Position numbers and translations under genes: made by a program. A stretch of 64,000 nt of DNA from Pyropia yezoensis (taxonomy: Eukaryota > Rhodophyta > Bangiophyceae > Bangiales > Bangiaceae): the NCBI GenBank assembly GCA_009829735.1, contig CM020620.1, positions 11,901,420 to 11,965,419 of the forward strand, in the 5' to 3' direction. This document shows, in pieces, positions 53,850 through 63,074 of the stretch (positions are counted from its first letter, which is position 1; every line of letters starts with the position of its first letter). Below the pieces are notes generated by a model. It did not search any database and was not told the origin of the DNA. It saw nothing but the letters and a program-made list of their open reading frames with translations.

Positions 53850-55505
53850 CCCCGCGCCCCCCCTTCGGGCCGTCCACGCCCGCCGCGGCGCGCGCAACGA
53901 CAGGCTGCGGTTCATGAGGCCGCCGACGGTGGCGCGGTGGTGGAGCTTCCCGTCGGCAAGGCGCATCCCACCAGCCCACCGACATGCGGGCGGGCGTGCG
54001 CCCGCCGCGAGCGCTGTCACCGCTGCTGTCGCAGCCGCCGCCGTAGCGGCCTCCGCCTTCACCACTAACGCCACTGGCATCGGCCACAGCGGCGCGGCAC
54101 GCCCGCACAATCCCGGGAAACAGGATGCGTTCTGCAAGGGAGACGGCGTGAGTGGTGGGGATCGTGGCGGCGCCAGCGGCCGCCGCAGCGGGCGCCCTCG
54201 CCGCCGCCGCCGTCGCGGCTGCCACCGCCTCCTAGCCATAGCTCCCACCTCCGCCGCCGCTGTCGCTGCCGATGGCGCTTGCGCCGTCGCCCGTGCAGTG
54301 CGCCGGTGGCGTCTCGTTTTTAGCGGCACCAAATTGGTCGTACAGTCCCGCAGGCAGAGGCGGTGGCGGCGTCGGGGGCGGCCGTGGCGGTCGTTGTGGC
54401 GGCGATGCAGCGGGCGGGGAAGCCGACGGCGGTGGCAGCGGCGGCTGCTGCGGCGGCGGCGGTGGCCCCCACGGCGGCGGCGGCGACCGACGCGCGGGAA
54501 GAGACGACCAGACAAGCGGCGGTGAGAAGGTCGTACAGTGGGAAGCGGCCGACGGCGGCGAGGACGTTGGAAAAGAAGGGCGAGCGAAGTGGCGGCATCG
54601 ACGGCGCCACCGGCCGTGGACGCCACCATGGAGCCCCTGGCGAGCGCCGACGAAGCCGACATGAGGGACAGGAGAGGGGACGCCGCGCCGAGGAAGGGGG
54701 AAGTCGCCGCTCCAGTGGGGGCGTCGTGGGCTCCGGCACCTGGGACCGCGGCGGCGGCAGCATCGGTGCCGCCGGCAGGCACAGGGCTGGGGGCTGCCCC
54801 GGTAGCGTTGTCGGTGGCAATACGGGGCCACGCGTCGCTGCTGAGGGCGTGATCTGCCACTAGGCGACCGCCGCCATCGCCGCCGACTCTCGCCGCCACT
54901 CGCTCCCCAATACCCGCAAGCGCCCGACGGTGGAGCGCTGCGCTGGCAGTCAGCGAAGGCTCCACCACTGGCTGCAGCAGTGCCCTAAGCAGGCTCTGCA
55001 AAGGCGGCGGGAGCGCAGTGACCACCGAGATGACAGAGGGGACACGCACCGGCGGGGCGCCCCCATCTCCGCCTCCTCCAACCACCCCTCTGGCGGCATG
55101 CGTCGCATCCTCCACCGACCACCGCGCCGCCAGCGCCTCCTAGACTGACCGCGCCTCGGCGGTAGCGGATCGGAGCTCCTCGGTAAGCAGCTGCAGCGCC
55201 ACCACCAAAAGCTCCCACACGCTGGCGAGGGGGCCCTCGTGGTCGCCTGTGAGTGCGGCTGCCGTCACCTCGGGGGCGGAGCAGATGGGATTGCCTACTG
55301 TGCCGCCCAGGAGGGGGTCCGTCGGACCCTGCGGAATGCGCCCGTCCCCGCCGCCGCCGACGAAACCGCCACGGCTGCCACCCCTCCCGACGCCGCCACC
55401 GCCGCCGCCTCCGCCACGGCTGCCGACAGTCAGTGTGGACGACGGCGACAAGCAAGCCGTGGCGGCACTCCCCACCCCGACCGACGACGGGGTCGATACA
55501 GACAC
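53850..55505 (-). pseudogene. Ala/Leu-rich helical protein gene remnant, unknown family
   Basis: In one minus frame, PLASVWELLVVALQLLTEELR is followed by an in-frame TAG (~55140) and then EALAARWSVEDATHAARGVV and VISVVTALPPPLQSLLRALLQPVVEPS. These look like amphipathic helices of a HEAT-type repeat protein. Further downstream, FFSNVLAAVGRFPLYDLLTA (second frame, ~54590), HAVSLAERILFPGIVRACRA (third frame, ~54130) and RLADGKLHHRATVGGLMNRS (~53960) look like continuation. The scatter over three frames plus the TAG suggests a broken gene, although unrecognised introns are possible. No family was identified. Confidence 0.35.
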
Positions 55506-55943
55506 GGACGTGCGCCAGCCTGGCGGTCAGTCGCCCCCAGATGCAGAGCTGCCCGCGTCGCTGGCGGCAGGAGCGCCGCCCCCCCCTGTCTCCCACCGCT
55601 CATCGGGGCGGCCCCCCCTCCACGCCCCCCCGCGCCCGCGGCGCCCCAACGCCAGCCTCAAATCCTGCCAGCCACCCCTGCCGCAGCCGCGGCGCCCACA
55701 GCGGGGCCCACCGCGGCGCCACGAGCGTCCAACGCGGCAACCTCCCGAGCCACGCCGCCCACTACGCCCGTGCCTACGAGGCCGTTAAGGCGGCTAACGC
55801 CACAGGCGGCTGCATCTTGACCGTTGCTTCAGGCGCCGCCACCGCCGCTGCCGCCACTATCTGCCGCCCCCGCGCCGCCCCTCCCCCACAACGGAGGTGG
55901 CGGTGGCCGCGGGCAGCGGCGGAGTTCAGCACACACAGAGTCC

Positions 55944-56515
55944 TGTGGTATAAAACTCGATCCTCTCAGACACGTGTCAATATCCCTCGGGGGAAAGGGA
56001 CAGGTAACACAGAAAGGGGAACTACGAGAATGGTATGCCTGTTGCCTCACGTGCCTGCTCGCAGAGCAAACAGATACGCACGGTAGTGCACACGGGGAAG
56101 AGGAAAGCAAACTTGCAGTTGTCTTTTTCCTGAGGGCGCGGGCCAAGGGCGCCTCGCTGTCCCTCTTAACGTGCATCTGGGGCAGCCTCGGCACGTTGGC
56201 CAGGTAGCCCCCCCATAACCCCGAGTGGCCCCGACCCGAGTCTAACCTCGTCAGGTCGGGGGCCACTATCACTACTAATTCTATTCCCACTCACTAATCT
56301 CACACTCAAGTTCTCTCAAATCAAGTCCCTCACAAGTATGCAAAAACCCATCAGAAGTCCCTCTCTCACGTGTGGATAGCGTAGTCCGCCGCATCCCAGT
56401 GCCGGGCACGGGCCACGGCCGCCAAATAATCACCACACGGCGGGCGTGTTCTGGCACCTGGTGCCCTCTGGTTGTAGTCCCGGGTCGGCGCCAAGTCGGG
56501 GCCAGGGATGCTACA
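55944..56515 (-). repeat. 3' LTR of chromovirus copy C, 572 bp
   Basis: Nearly identical to LTR A (1083-1654), with scattered substitutions and no net length change. TATAAAA lies at 55949-55955 on the plus strand. The internal side abuts the polypurine tract at 56516-56530. Confidence 0.9.
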
Positions 56516-58817
56516 TAGCTCCCTCCCTAGTCCGGCACGTCCTCGGGCCGAACCAGGTGCCACCGTGCACAGCCTCGAGCACGTCCACACCGGTGCCGAG
56601 GTCGAGCGTCTTCACCCTGGTCACGATCACCTGCTCCGGTTCTCCGCCCCCCTTCTCTCCTTCACCTTGGCCCTCGCGTTCCCCCGGAGTCTGGACGTCA
56701 TGTCCAGTTCCGAGATCCAAGCTGGGCCCGTGGTTCCGGCGGCGAGTGTTGCGGAGGAGAACTCGGGTAGTCGCGCCCCTCTCCTGCCTCCGGTTCCTCG
56801 GGTGTCGATGTCGGCGCCGGTCGCCACGGCGGGGACGGATCGGGTTCCCCCGGCTTCTGTGATGCACCCGGTCGAGACCCCCCCGGTTGGTCTCCCGGAG
56901 ATGCTTCTTGGGCAGGACCCTCTGGCGGGCCGGCGCTACTCCACGGTGGTCGGCAACGCCGGCGCGGCCCAGTGCCAGCAGGATTGCTTGGACCTCTGGC
57001 GCAAGGAACTCCAGCGCGGGGTCCTGACCGAGATGGATAAGGCTCGTCTTCACACGGCGGACCAGATGCGCCTGGCACAAGACCGCTCCCAGAGCTTCTC
57101 GCGTTCCTCTTGGGTTGCTCGTCTTGAGGATCTCCCCTTCGCGCTGGTGCTGGATCTACCCTTGACCGAGCGTCGCGTGTCCGCGTCCGTTCTCCGGTGG
57201 CCGGAGGAGGAAGGTTACGTCCACCGGGCGCTCAAGGTCTGGGACGAGGCGCTCAAGGGGTCGGGGAGCCTGAACTGCGACCCCTGTCCGAGCATGGTCG
57301 CTCTGGAGCCGCCTTTCCTGACCCGGAAGTACTCCAAGTTGTCACCGGCACGGGAGCAAGGCGAGCGACGCGGCCGTCAGCGTGACTTCCTCGTGAGCTG
57401 CAACCATCAGGAGTTCTGGAAGCTGGATAAGGCTAACCGGGCGGCGTACTACCCCAAGGTCATCCCGCAGCAGCAGGAAGTCGAGATCCCGGTCGGGTTT
57501 GGTCCTTCCAGCATCCCCTTCACCTGGTACTTCTTGGACGCCTTGACTCAGGCGTCGATCAAGGGCTTCTTCCACTCGATCCCGTACATGATGTACACGT
57601 CCGAGATGACAGTCTTGGCGGCCAACCACTGGCTTCACGAGGTCTTGGTGTCCAACCGGCTTTGGTTTCTCCCTGACCTCCTGATGGTCTGGATTGTCGA
57701 CAAGTTGACCGTCGACTTCCTGTGCAACCAGGACGAAGAGTACAAGGGGCTCTTCCAGGCGATGATTGATTTCCGGCGTCTGGTGCCGGTGCATGACCGG
57801 AACTTCTTGAACGCGATTGCCGACCAGAACCGCCCGCGTCGGGATGGCTTCGGTTGGGCGCAGGTGGTCTACCAGTCTTCTCCGGCCAAGGTGCAGCTGG
57901 CGACGCCGCTTCCGGCGTGGCCGCAGCTCGGTAGCTTTCCTGCCCCGGCCGCCCTTGATCTTCTGCCAGTTGGGCCGCCGGTCCAGGAGTCGGGATGGGC
58001 CGCGGCGGTCGGTCAGGCGTCTGCGGCGGCTCCGCTTCCTCCTGTTGCACCTGTCGCCCCGGTGGCCTCGCCTGAACCGTCGCTGGCGCGTTCACGCCCT
58101 GTTCCGGCTGTGCCCGTACTTCAAGCTCCTCCGGCACCGCGCCTGTCTGCGGCGAGTCTGGGGGTGACCGTGCGGTCGCCTACCACTCCGGCCGCTCCGC
58201 CTCGGACGCCTTCTTCCAACGCCGGCGGCGCTGTGCCTCCGCTGGAGTTGGGTACTCCGGTTTCGGGGGCCGTTGTGGACCGTCCGGTGGTGTCATCCTC
58301 GGGGCGGTTCGAGATTCCGGCGCCGACTCTGCGCCTTACCCGCTTCCGGGTGCCTGACTGGTACCTGAACCAAGGTGGCCCGACATGCGACCAGTACGAC
58401 GTCGGTATGATTGAAGACCAGCTGGGTCGTCTTCCGGTGCAGGTTGAGGGCGTCGGGTCTTCCCTGGTGCTGGGCACTTACGCCAGCGTCTTGAACTACG
58501 TGGTCGACCGGGTGCTTGCTTGCGCGGACAGCGGCCAGATGTCGAACAGCCCGGTGGTTGGCGAACTTCTGGCGACCTTGACGCGGCATGGCTTGGCCCA
58601 GCAGTGGTCAGAAACCTTCACTGGCTTCCAGGGGCGCCGACGGGCATATCTGGATGAGCGGGAGCCCCCGGCAACTACCGGTACTACTCCGATGGCGTCA
58701 TACCGGGATGCACCGCGTCCACCGCACTACGTCATCCCGTCTTCCTCCGGTTCCCGTCGTGCCGCGGAGGCAGCGCTGGAGGACACTCCCGCGGCTCAGC
58801 GTCCGCGCCGGGAGTAG
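56508..58817 (+). CDS. Antisense ORF of chromovirus (copy C), unknown protein
   Basis: A 769-codon frame from the same LTR-edge ATG as in copy A and with the same stop. The likelier start is the ATG at 56700 (MSSSEIQAGP, 705 codons), because the preceding 100 bp differ from copy A by frame-shifting, mutually compensating indels. Over those 705 codons there is no net length difference from copy A. Many differences are third-position (for example GACAAG/GATAAG). Conserved blocks include DLWRKELQRGVLTEMDKARL, SCNHQEFWKLDKANRAAYYP, IPYMMYTSEMTVLAANHWLH, VWIVDKLTVDFLC and, after a Pro/Ala linker, RFRVPDWYLNQGGPTCDQYD. There is no membrane span, signal peptide or known motif. Convergent with pol, whose stop lies 145 bp away. 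Probably transcribed from the LTR TATA box at 55949. Confidence 0.8.
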   Translation: MLHSSLPSPARPRAEPGATVHSLEHVHTGAEVERLHPGHDHLLRFSAPLLSFTLALAFPRSLDVMSSSEIQAGPVVPAASVAEENSGSRAPLLPPVPRVSMSAPVATAGTDRVPPASVMHPVETPPVGLPEMLLGQDPLAGRRYSTVVGNAGAAQCQQDCLDLWRKELQRGVLTEMDKARLHTADQMRLAQDRSQSFSRSSWVARLEDLPFALVLDLPLTERRVSASVLRWPEEEGYVHRALKVWDEALKGSGSLNCDPCPSMVALEPPFLTRKYSKLSPAREQGERRGRQRDFLVSCNHQEFWKLDKANRAAYYPKVIPQQQEVEIPVGFGPSSIPFTWYFLDALTQASIKGFFHSIPYMMYTSEMTVLAANHWLHEVLVSNRLWFLPDLLMVWIVDKLTVDFLCNQDEEYKGLFQAMIDFRRLVPVHDRNFLNAIADQNRPRRDGFGWAQVVYQSSPAKVQLATPLPAWPQLGSFPAPAALDLLPVGPPVQESGWAAAVGQASAAAPLPPVAPVAPVASPEPSLARSRPVPAVPVLQAPPAPRLSAASLGVTVRSPTTPAAPPRTPSSNAGGAVPPLELGTPVSGAVVDRPVVSSSGRFEIPAPTLRLTRFRVPDWYLNQGGPTCDQYDVGMIEDQLGRLPVQVEGVGSSLVLGTYASVLNYVVDRVLACADSGQMSNSPVVGELLATLTRHGLAQQWSETFTGFQGRRRAYLDEREPPATTGTTPMASYRDAPRPPHYVIPSSSGSRRAAEAALEDTPAAQRPRRE
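56516..56530 (-). other. Polypurine tract of chromovirus copy C
   Basis: In pol orientation CTAGGGAGGGAGCTA directly precedes the 3' LTR, identical to copy A at 1655-1669. Confidence 0.75.
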
Positions 58818-58962
58818 TAATTGGAGGCAAGGAGGGTGAGGGTCTTGGGAGAAGCGAGGAGGGAAGAGGCGGAGAGAAGGGTTGCCCGAGCGGGTGCTTG
58901 TTTTCCTTGATTGTTCCATGCTTGTATTGCGTGTTCTCCTGGATATACCCGTTCCCTTCTTC

Positions 58963-59241
58963 TCAATCCTCTTGTTCCGCATCCGTTGCGGATGAACTCG
59001 GCTCGTCCCGAGGGTCTTGGTTGGCCCCATCCTCTTGGTCCTCCTCCGAGTCCGACTCCAGAATCTTGCCGGCTCTGGCCACTGGAGTGCCCTCTATCCC
59101 GTTCCGTCGCGTGTAGGCACAGACATCCGCGATGGGTAGCCGGTTTGAGGGTTCCCAGGTATCATCTGCCGGGTTAAAACCGAACCAGCGTACTCGCAGG
59201 TACAGGCGTCCGTCTCTCCAGGCATGGTCCACAAACTTGAC
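58963..59241 (-). CDS. pol: chromodomain segment (after in-frame TAA)
   Basis: In frame with integrase but separated by TAA at 59242-59244. It reads VKFVDHAWRDGRLYLRVRWF GFNPADDTWEPSNRL, a chromodomain with aromatic cage-type positions (Trp in WF and TWEP). A tail GTPVARAGKILESDSEEDQE and a TGA at 58963 follow. Chromodomains on integrases guide insertion to chromatin marks. In this copy it would be made only by readthrough. Confidence 0.85.
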   Translation of the reverse strand, partial: VKFVDHAWRDGRLYLRVRWFGFNPADDTWEPSNRLPIADVCAYTRRNGIEGTPVARAGKILESDSEEDQEDGANQDPRDEPSSSATDAEQED

Positions 59242-60981
59242 TTAGACATATTCCCGACCTTCTTCTTGGGATAGCCAGGGTACTGCGGCCCGCTTGCGCC
59301 GGGTCAAGTCCCGTTGGCTTGGCGGTGGAGCTCGTGTGACATGGTCGCTGCTCACGCGGTACGGGGAGCCATCCACGTCTAGAAGAAAGGTCCAACCGTC
59401 CGTATTCAGGATCTCATAAGGTCCATCCGTCTTCGAGTCCAGCTTCCCCCGGGTCTTGCTATGGTTGTCCACAAAAACCCAGTCGCCACCACCCAGTTCC
59501 TTGTTCTTTTCCCGAACGCCCTTGTCATAGCCCCGCTTGTATCGCTTCTGGGTCTTCGAGATTGACTCCTTGACTCTTGGGAGCAGGAGCTTCAGTTGTT
59601 CCAGGAACTCATCCTTTGCCTTGGGACCTGACTTCAGTGCAGGCTGGAGACCGTCTGGTATTCTTTCCAGGGAGAAGTTGGTCAGCCGCCTTGGGGTGAC
59701 AAAGTCGAGTGGAGCGACCCCCGTTGTCCGGTGAACTCGGGAGTTGTAGGCTAGAGTGAGGACAGCCAGGAGCTCGTCCCAGTCTTCTTGGTGCTCCTCC
59801 ACGTAGTGCCGTAGCATGTCTACTAGGGTCCGGTTGAATCGTTTCACCTGGCCGTTCGTTTGAGGGTGGTACGTCGTAGTGTACAAGTTCTTGATGCCCA
59901 TCAGGTCACAGACTCCTTGGAAGAACAGGGATGCAAACTGGGGACCGTTGTCGGTTAAGACGGAGTCTGGAGGGCCGTAGGCAGCTATCCAGTACTCGCA
60001 GAAGGCTGACGTGACATCCAGAGCCGTGCTGGTCCTCAGCGGGATTGCTTGAGTGAACTTGGAGAACCGGTCACAAATGATGAGCAGGTATATGTTGCCA
60101 CTGGATGTTTCAGGTAGGGGCCCCAGGATGTCCATGCTTAAGCTTGCAAAGGGCTCCGCCGCCGGGAATAGGCGTAGCTTAGAAGTCTTCTTCCTCTGGG
60201 ACAACCGGTTCCTTGCACACGAAACACAAGCCTCCAGGTACTTATGGACATCACTGGCCATGGTTTCCCAGTAATAGTGTCGTCTCATGGAAGCATACAT
60301 CCGATTGATACCAGGATGTCCGGCCTGGGGAGACGAGTGCTCCAGGCGTAGGATGTCAGCTCGTAGGCCCCGGGGTACGTAGACTTGAGTGGCCCCATCG
60401 AAGGGTGACACCCGTACTAGGAGTCCGTCCGTAGACTCGGAGAAACGACTGTTCCGGTTCAGGTCCATTTGGTGGCGAAGCTCCAAGCATTGAGGATCCG
60501 TCAGTTGTGCCTCCAGCATCCGGTGAATGGTCACCGGTTGATGAGCTTCAGGTGTCTCATACAGGGGAGCGTGCCAGCCACGTCCGACATTCGGGAGGAT
60601 GAAGCAAGGTATTTCCTCCGGGATAGGACCGGTGTCGGCTGCAGGAGTCTCCAGCCGGGACATGGTGTCGGCGCAGTGGTGCTCCCTCCCTGCTCTGGTG
60701 CACACCTTGTACTTGAACTCCGAAAGGCGTAGGCGCCACCGGGCGACCCTTCCTTGACTGCTGTCCATACATAGCAGCCACCTTAGGCTGGCGTGGTCCG
60801 TCCGGATGAGGAACTCTTGTCCTTCAAGATATGGCCGTAACAGGAAGCAAGCCCAGACGACTGCCAAGCACTCGCGCTCGGTCGTGGAATAGTTCTTCTC
60901 AGCTGGAGTCAAGACGCGACTGTAGTAGCCTATCGGGAGAAAGTGCCCATCAGGTTGCTGCTGGAGTAGTGAGCACCCCAC
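59242..60981 (-). CDS. pol: RNase H, integrase and GPY/F module (between in-frame stops)
   Basis: Continues the reverse transcriptase frame after TAA at 60982-60984. The RNase H remainder shows VGCSLLQQQPDGHFLPIGYY and TDHASLRWLL. Integrase has the zinc-binding HHCC pattern (HSSPQAGHPG...CVSCARNR), the first Asp in SMDILGP and the second in LTDNGPQF. At the position of the catalytic Glu, 35 residues after the second Asp, it has Lys (QVKRFN, codon AAA at 59842-59844). GPYEIL marks the GPY/F module. With Lys in the DDE triad and two flanking stops, this copy's integrase should be inactive. Confidence 0.9.
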   Translation of the reverse strand: MGCSLLQQQPDGHFLPIGYYSRVLTPAEKNYSTTERECLAVVWACFLLRPYLEGQEFLIRTDHASLRWLLCMDSSQGRVARWRLRLSEFKYKVCTRAGREHHCADTMSRLETPAADTGPIPEEIPCFILPNVGRGWHAPLYETPEAHQPVTIHRMLEAQLTDPQCLELRHQMDLNRNSRFSESTDGLLVRVSPFDGATQVYVPRGLRADILRLEHSSPQAGHPGINRMYASMRRHYYWETMASDVHKYLEACVSCARNRLSQRKKTSKLRLFPAAEPFASLSMDILGPLPETSSGNIYLLIICDRFSKFTQAIPLRTSTALDVTSAFCEYWIAAYGPPDSVLTDNGPQFASLFFQGVCDLMGIKNLYTTTYHPQTNGQVKRFNRTLVDMLRHYVEEHQEDWDELLAVLTLAYNSRVHRTTGVAPLDFVTPRRLTNFSLERIPDGLQPALKSGPKAKDEFLEQLKLLLPRVKESISKTQKRYKRGYDKGVREKNKELGGGDWVFVDNHSKTRGKLDSKTDGPYEILNTDGWTFLLDVDGSPYRVSSDHVTRAPPPSQRDLTRRKRAAVPWLSQEEGREYV

Positions 60982-63074
60982 TTAGACGCCACAGGCATCC
61001 GTCTCCAGGACAAACTGGCCCTCCCGCTTGGGTAACGCCAGTGCTGGAGTGGTGGTCAGGCGCTTCTTGAGCTCTTCGAGGGCCCCGGTCTGCTTCTCGT
61101 CGAACACCGGGAGTTGTGCGGGAAGCTTCTTGCTGGTCAGCTTGGTCAGTGGCCGGGCAATCAGAGCATAGTCCCGTACGAACCGGCGATAGACGTTGCA
61201 CATACCCAGGAAGCTCTTGAGTTCCGTCTGGGTTTTGGGTTGCCGTGCATGCCGGAGGGCCTTGATGTTCTTCTCATTGACTCGGAGCTCCCCCGGACTC
61301 AGCACATGCCCCAGATACTCCACCTCAGTCTCAAACAGGTGGCACTTCTCGGCCTTGAGGGTAACTCCAGCCTTGGACAGGAGGGCCAGGACCTCCCGAA
61401 GGTGCTCCAGGTGTTCCGCTGGGGTCTTGGAGAAAACGATATTGTCGTCCAGGTAGACCAAACATGTTCTCCACCTTAGCCCGGACAGGATGATGTCGAT
61501 GGCTCCTTGGAAGGTGGCCGGAGCATTGGTGAGACCAAAAGGAAGACGCTTGCACCGGAATAGTCCCAGGTGGCACGTGAAGGTGGTCTTGTCCTTGTCC
61601 TCGTCAGCCAGAGGGATCTGCCAGTAACCGGCATTACAATCCAGCGTCGAGAAGAGGGTGGCATCACCAAGAAAGTCGAGGCAATCATCCATCCGGAATA
61701 TCGGGTATACGTCCTTGACTGTCATCTCGTTCAGGCGCCGGTAGTCAACGCAGAAACGGAAGTGACCGCCGGTTTTCGGGACGACTACCACCGGGAAAGC
61801 CCACTCGCCATCAGACGGCTCGATAACATCCATCTTGAGCATCTTGTTAACCTGCTTCTCAATCTCATCCCGGCGATGAGGTCCAGCCCGATATGGTTGC
61901 ATGTGCACTGGCTTAGCTTCCGGCTTGAGTTGAATCCGGTGTAGAGTGGCGTCCATCTTGCCCAGCTCTCCCGACCACAGGTGCCGATATTCCTGGAGAA
62001 GCTTCTCCAGTGCCTCCTTCAAGTCGGGAGGGACATTTTCTTGCTTGACCTTCGGCATCCCGGGTGGTGCTTGTTCGGGTTTCGGAGTAGCGCTGCCAGC
62101 CTGCTCTTGTTTCGGAGGTACGTCTAAGGCCGTCAAGTTGGATGCCAGTTCTTGTTGCAGGTTCAGGAGGTCATCCTTGCTCATAGCACGGGCGGATCCC
62201 CGGTAAGGCTCTGCTGTACCAACTCGGGTGCCCTTGGCGAGGGTTATTGGCTTCCGGCTCACGTTGACGATTAGCACCGGGAACGGGGTGTGCCTTTCTA
62301 CGTTCTTGTGATGTCCGTGGGCCAAGTATAACCGGTGCTTCGCCAGAAATTCCTTACGTCCGTAGATCAGGCATTGACCTGCAATCCGGGTCGTTACTTG
62401 AACCTTGGTCTCCGAGCGAGGAGGTAGGAGCACCGGTTTGAAGAGAGTCAAGGTAGAGGGTGGGATGCGTTCCCCCTTGATCTTGGCTACACGAACCTTG
62501 GCGTCCAGATGCTCCAATACCGGTGACACAAACCCATGGTTGAACTGGACCTTCCCTTCTCCGGGTAGGATGCTCTTGACATGCTGCTTCTGGAAGTCCC
62601 AGCCTAGGATGAGGGGGACTGATAGGGTCTTGACTACTAGAAAGGGAAAAAGCATTGGTTCATTGTTGACATAGATGGCGACAGGAAGACGGCCAAGCGG
62701 TCGTAGGGTTTGACCCGAAGCGTCGACGATGTGGGTCCGGGTAGGCGCTCTCCAGGCATGTCGACGCCAGCCCGGAGGTAACAGGTTCTCAGTGATGACG
62801 CTTGGTCCGGCTCCCGTGTCAACCACCGGCGTAACAGCTTGGGGGAGGCTATCCCCCACACGCATACGAGCATTAATCTTGAGGTTTTCTTTACGCAGGA
62901 CGAGCAATGTCCCCTTGAACAAACAGGGTGTCCAGGCGGCTACCGGTTGAGCAGGTAACCGCCGTCCTTTCTCCCGGCACGCAAGGGGAGAACAGGTAGA
63001 AGTACCCTGCCGTCGGAGATTCGGGAAGACACTTGGGGAGAGCGCCTGCCCTACTCGTTTCCCGGGTCCGAGGA
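60982..63074 (-). CDS. pol: protease, reverse transcriptase, start of RNase H
   Basis: The frame is open from just upstream of the gag stop and is entered by -1 frameshifting at 63057-63063. Protease active site VVDTGAGPS (~62810). Reverse transcriptase shows FRFCVDYRRLNEMT, FSTLDCNAGYWQIPL, LPFGLTNAPATFQ and the catalytic YLDDN (~61450). The RNase H start FVLETDACGV runs into TAA at 60982-60984, inside the RNase H active-site region. Lengths and motif spacing match intact Ty3/gypsy pol, so this is a single nonsense change rather than truncation. Confidence 0.92.
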
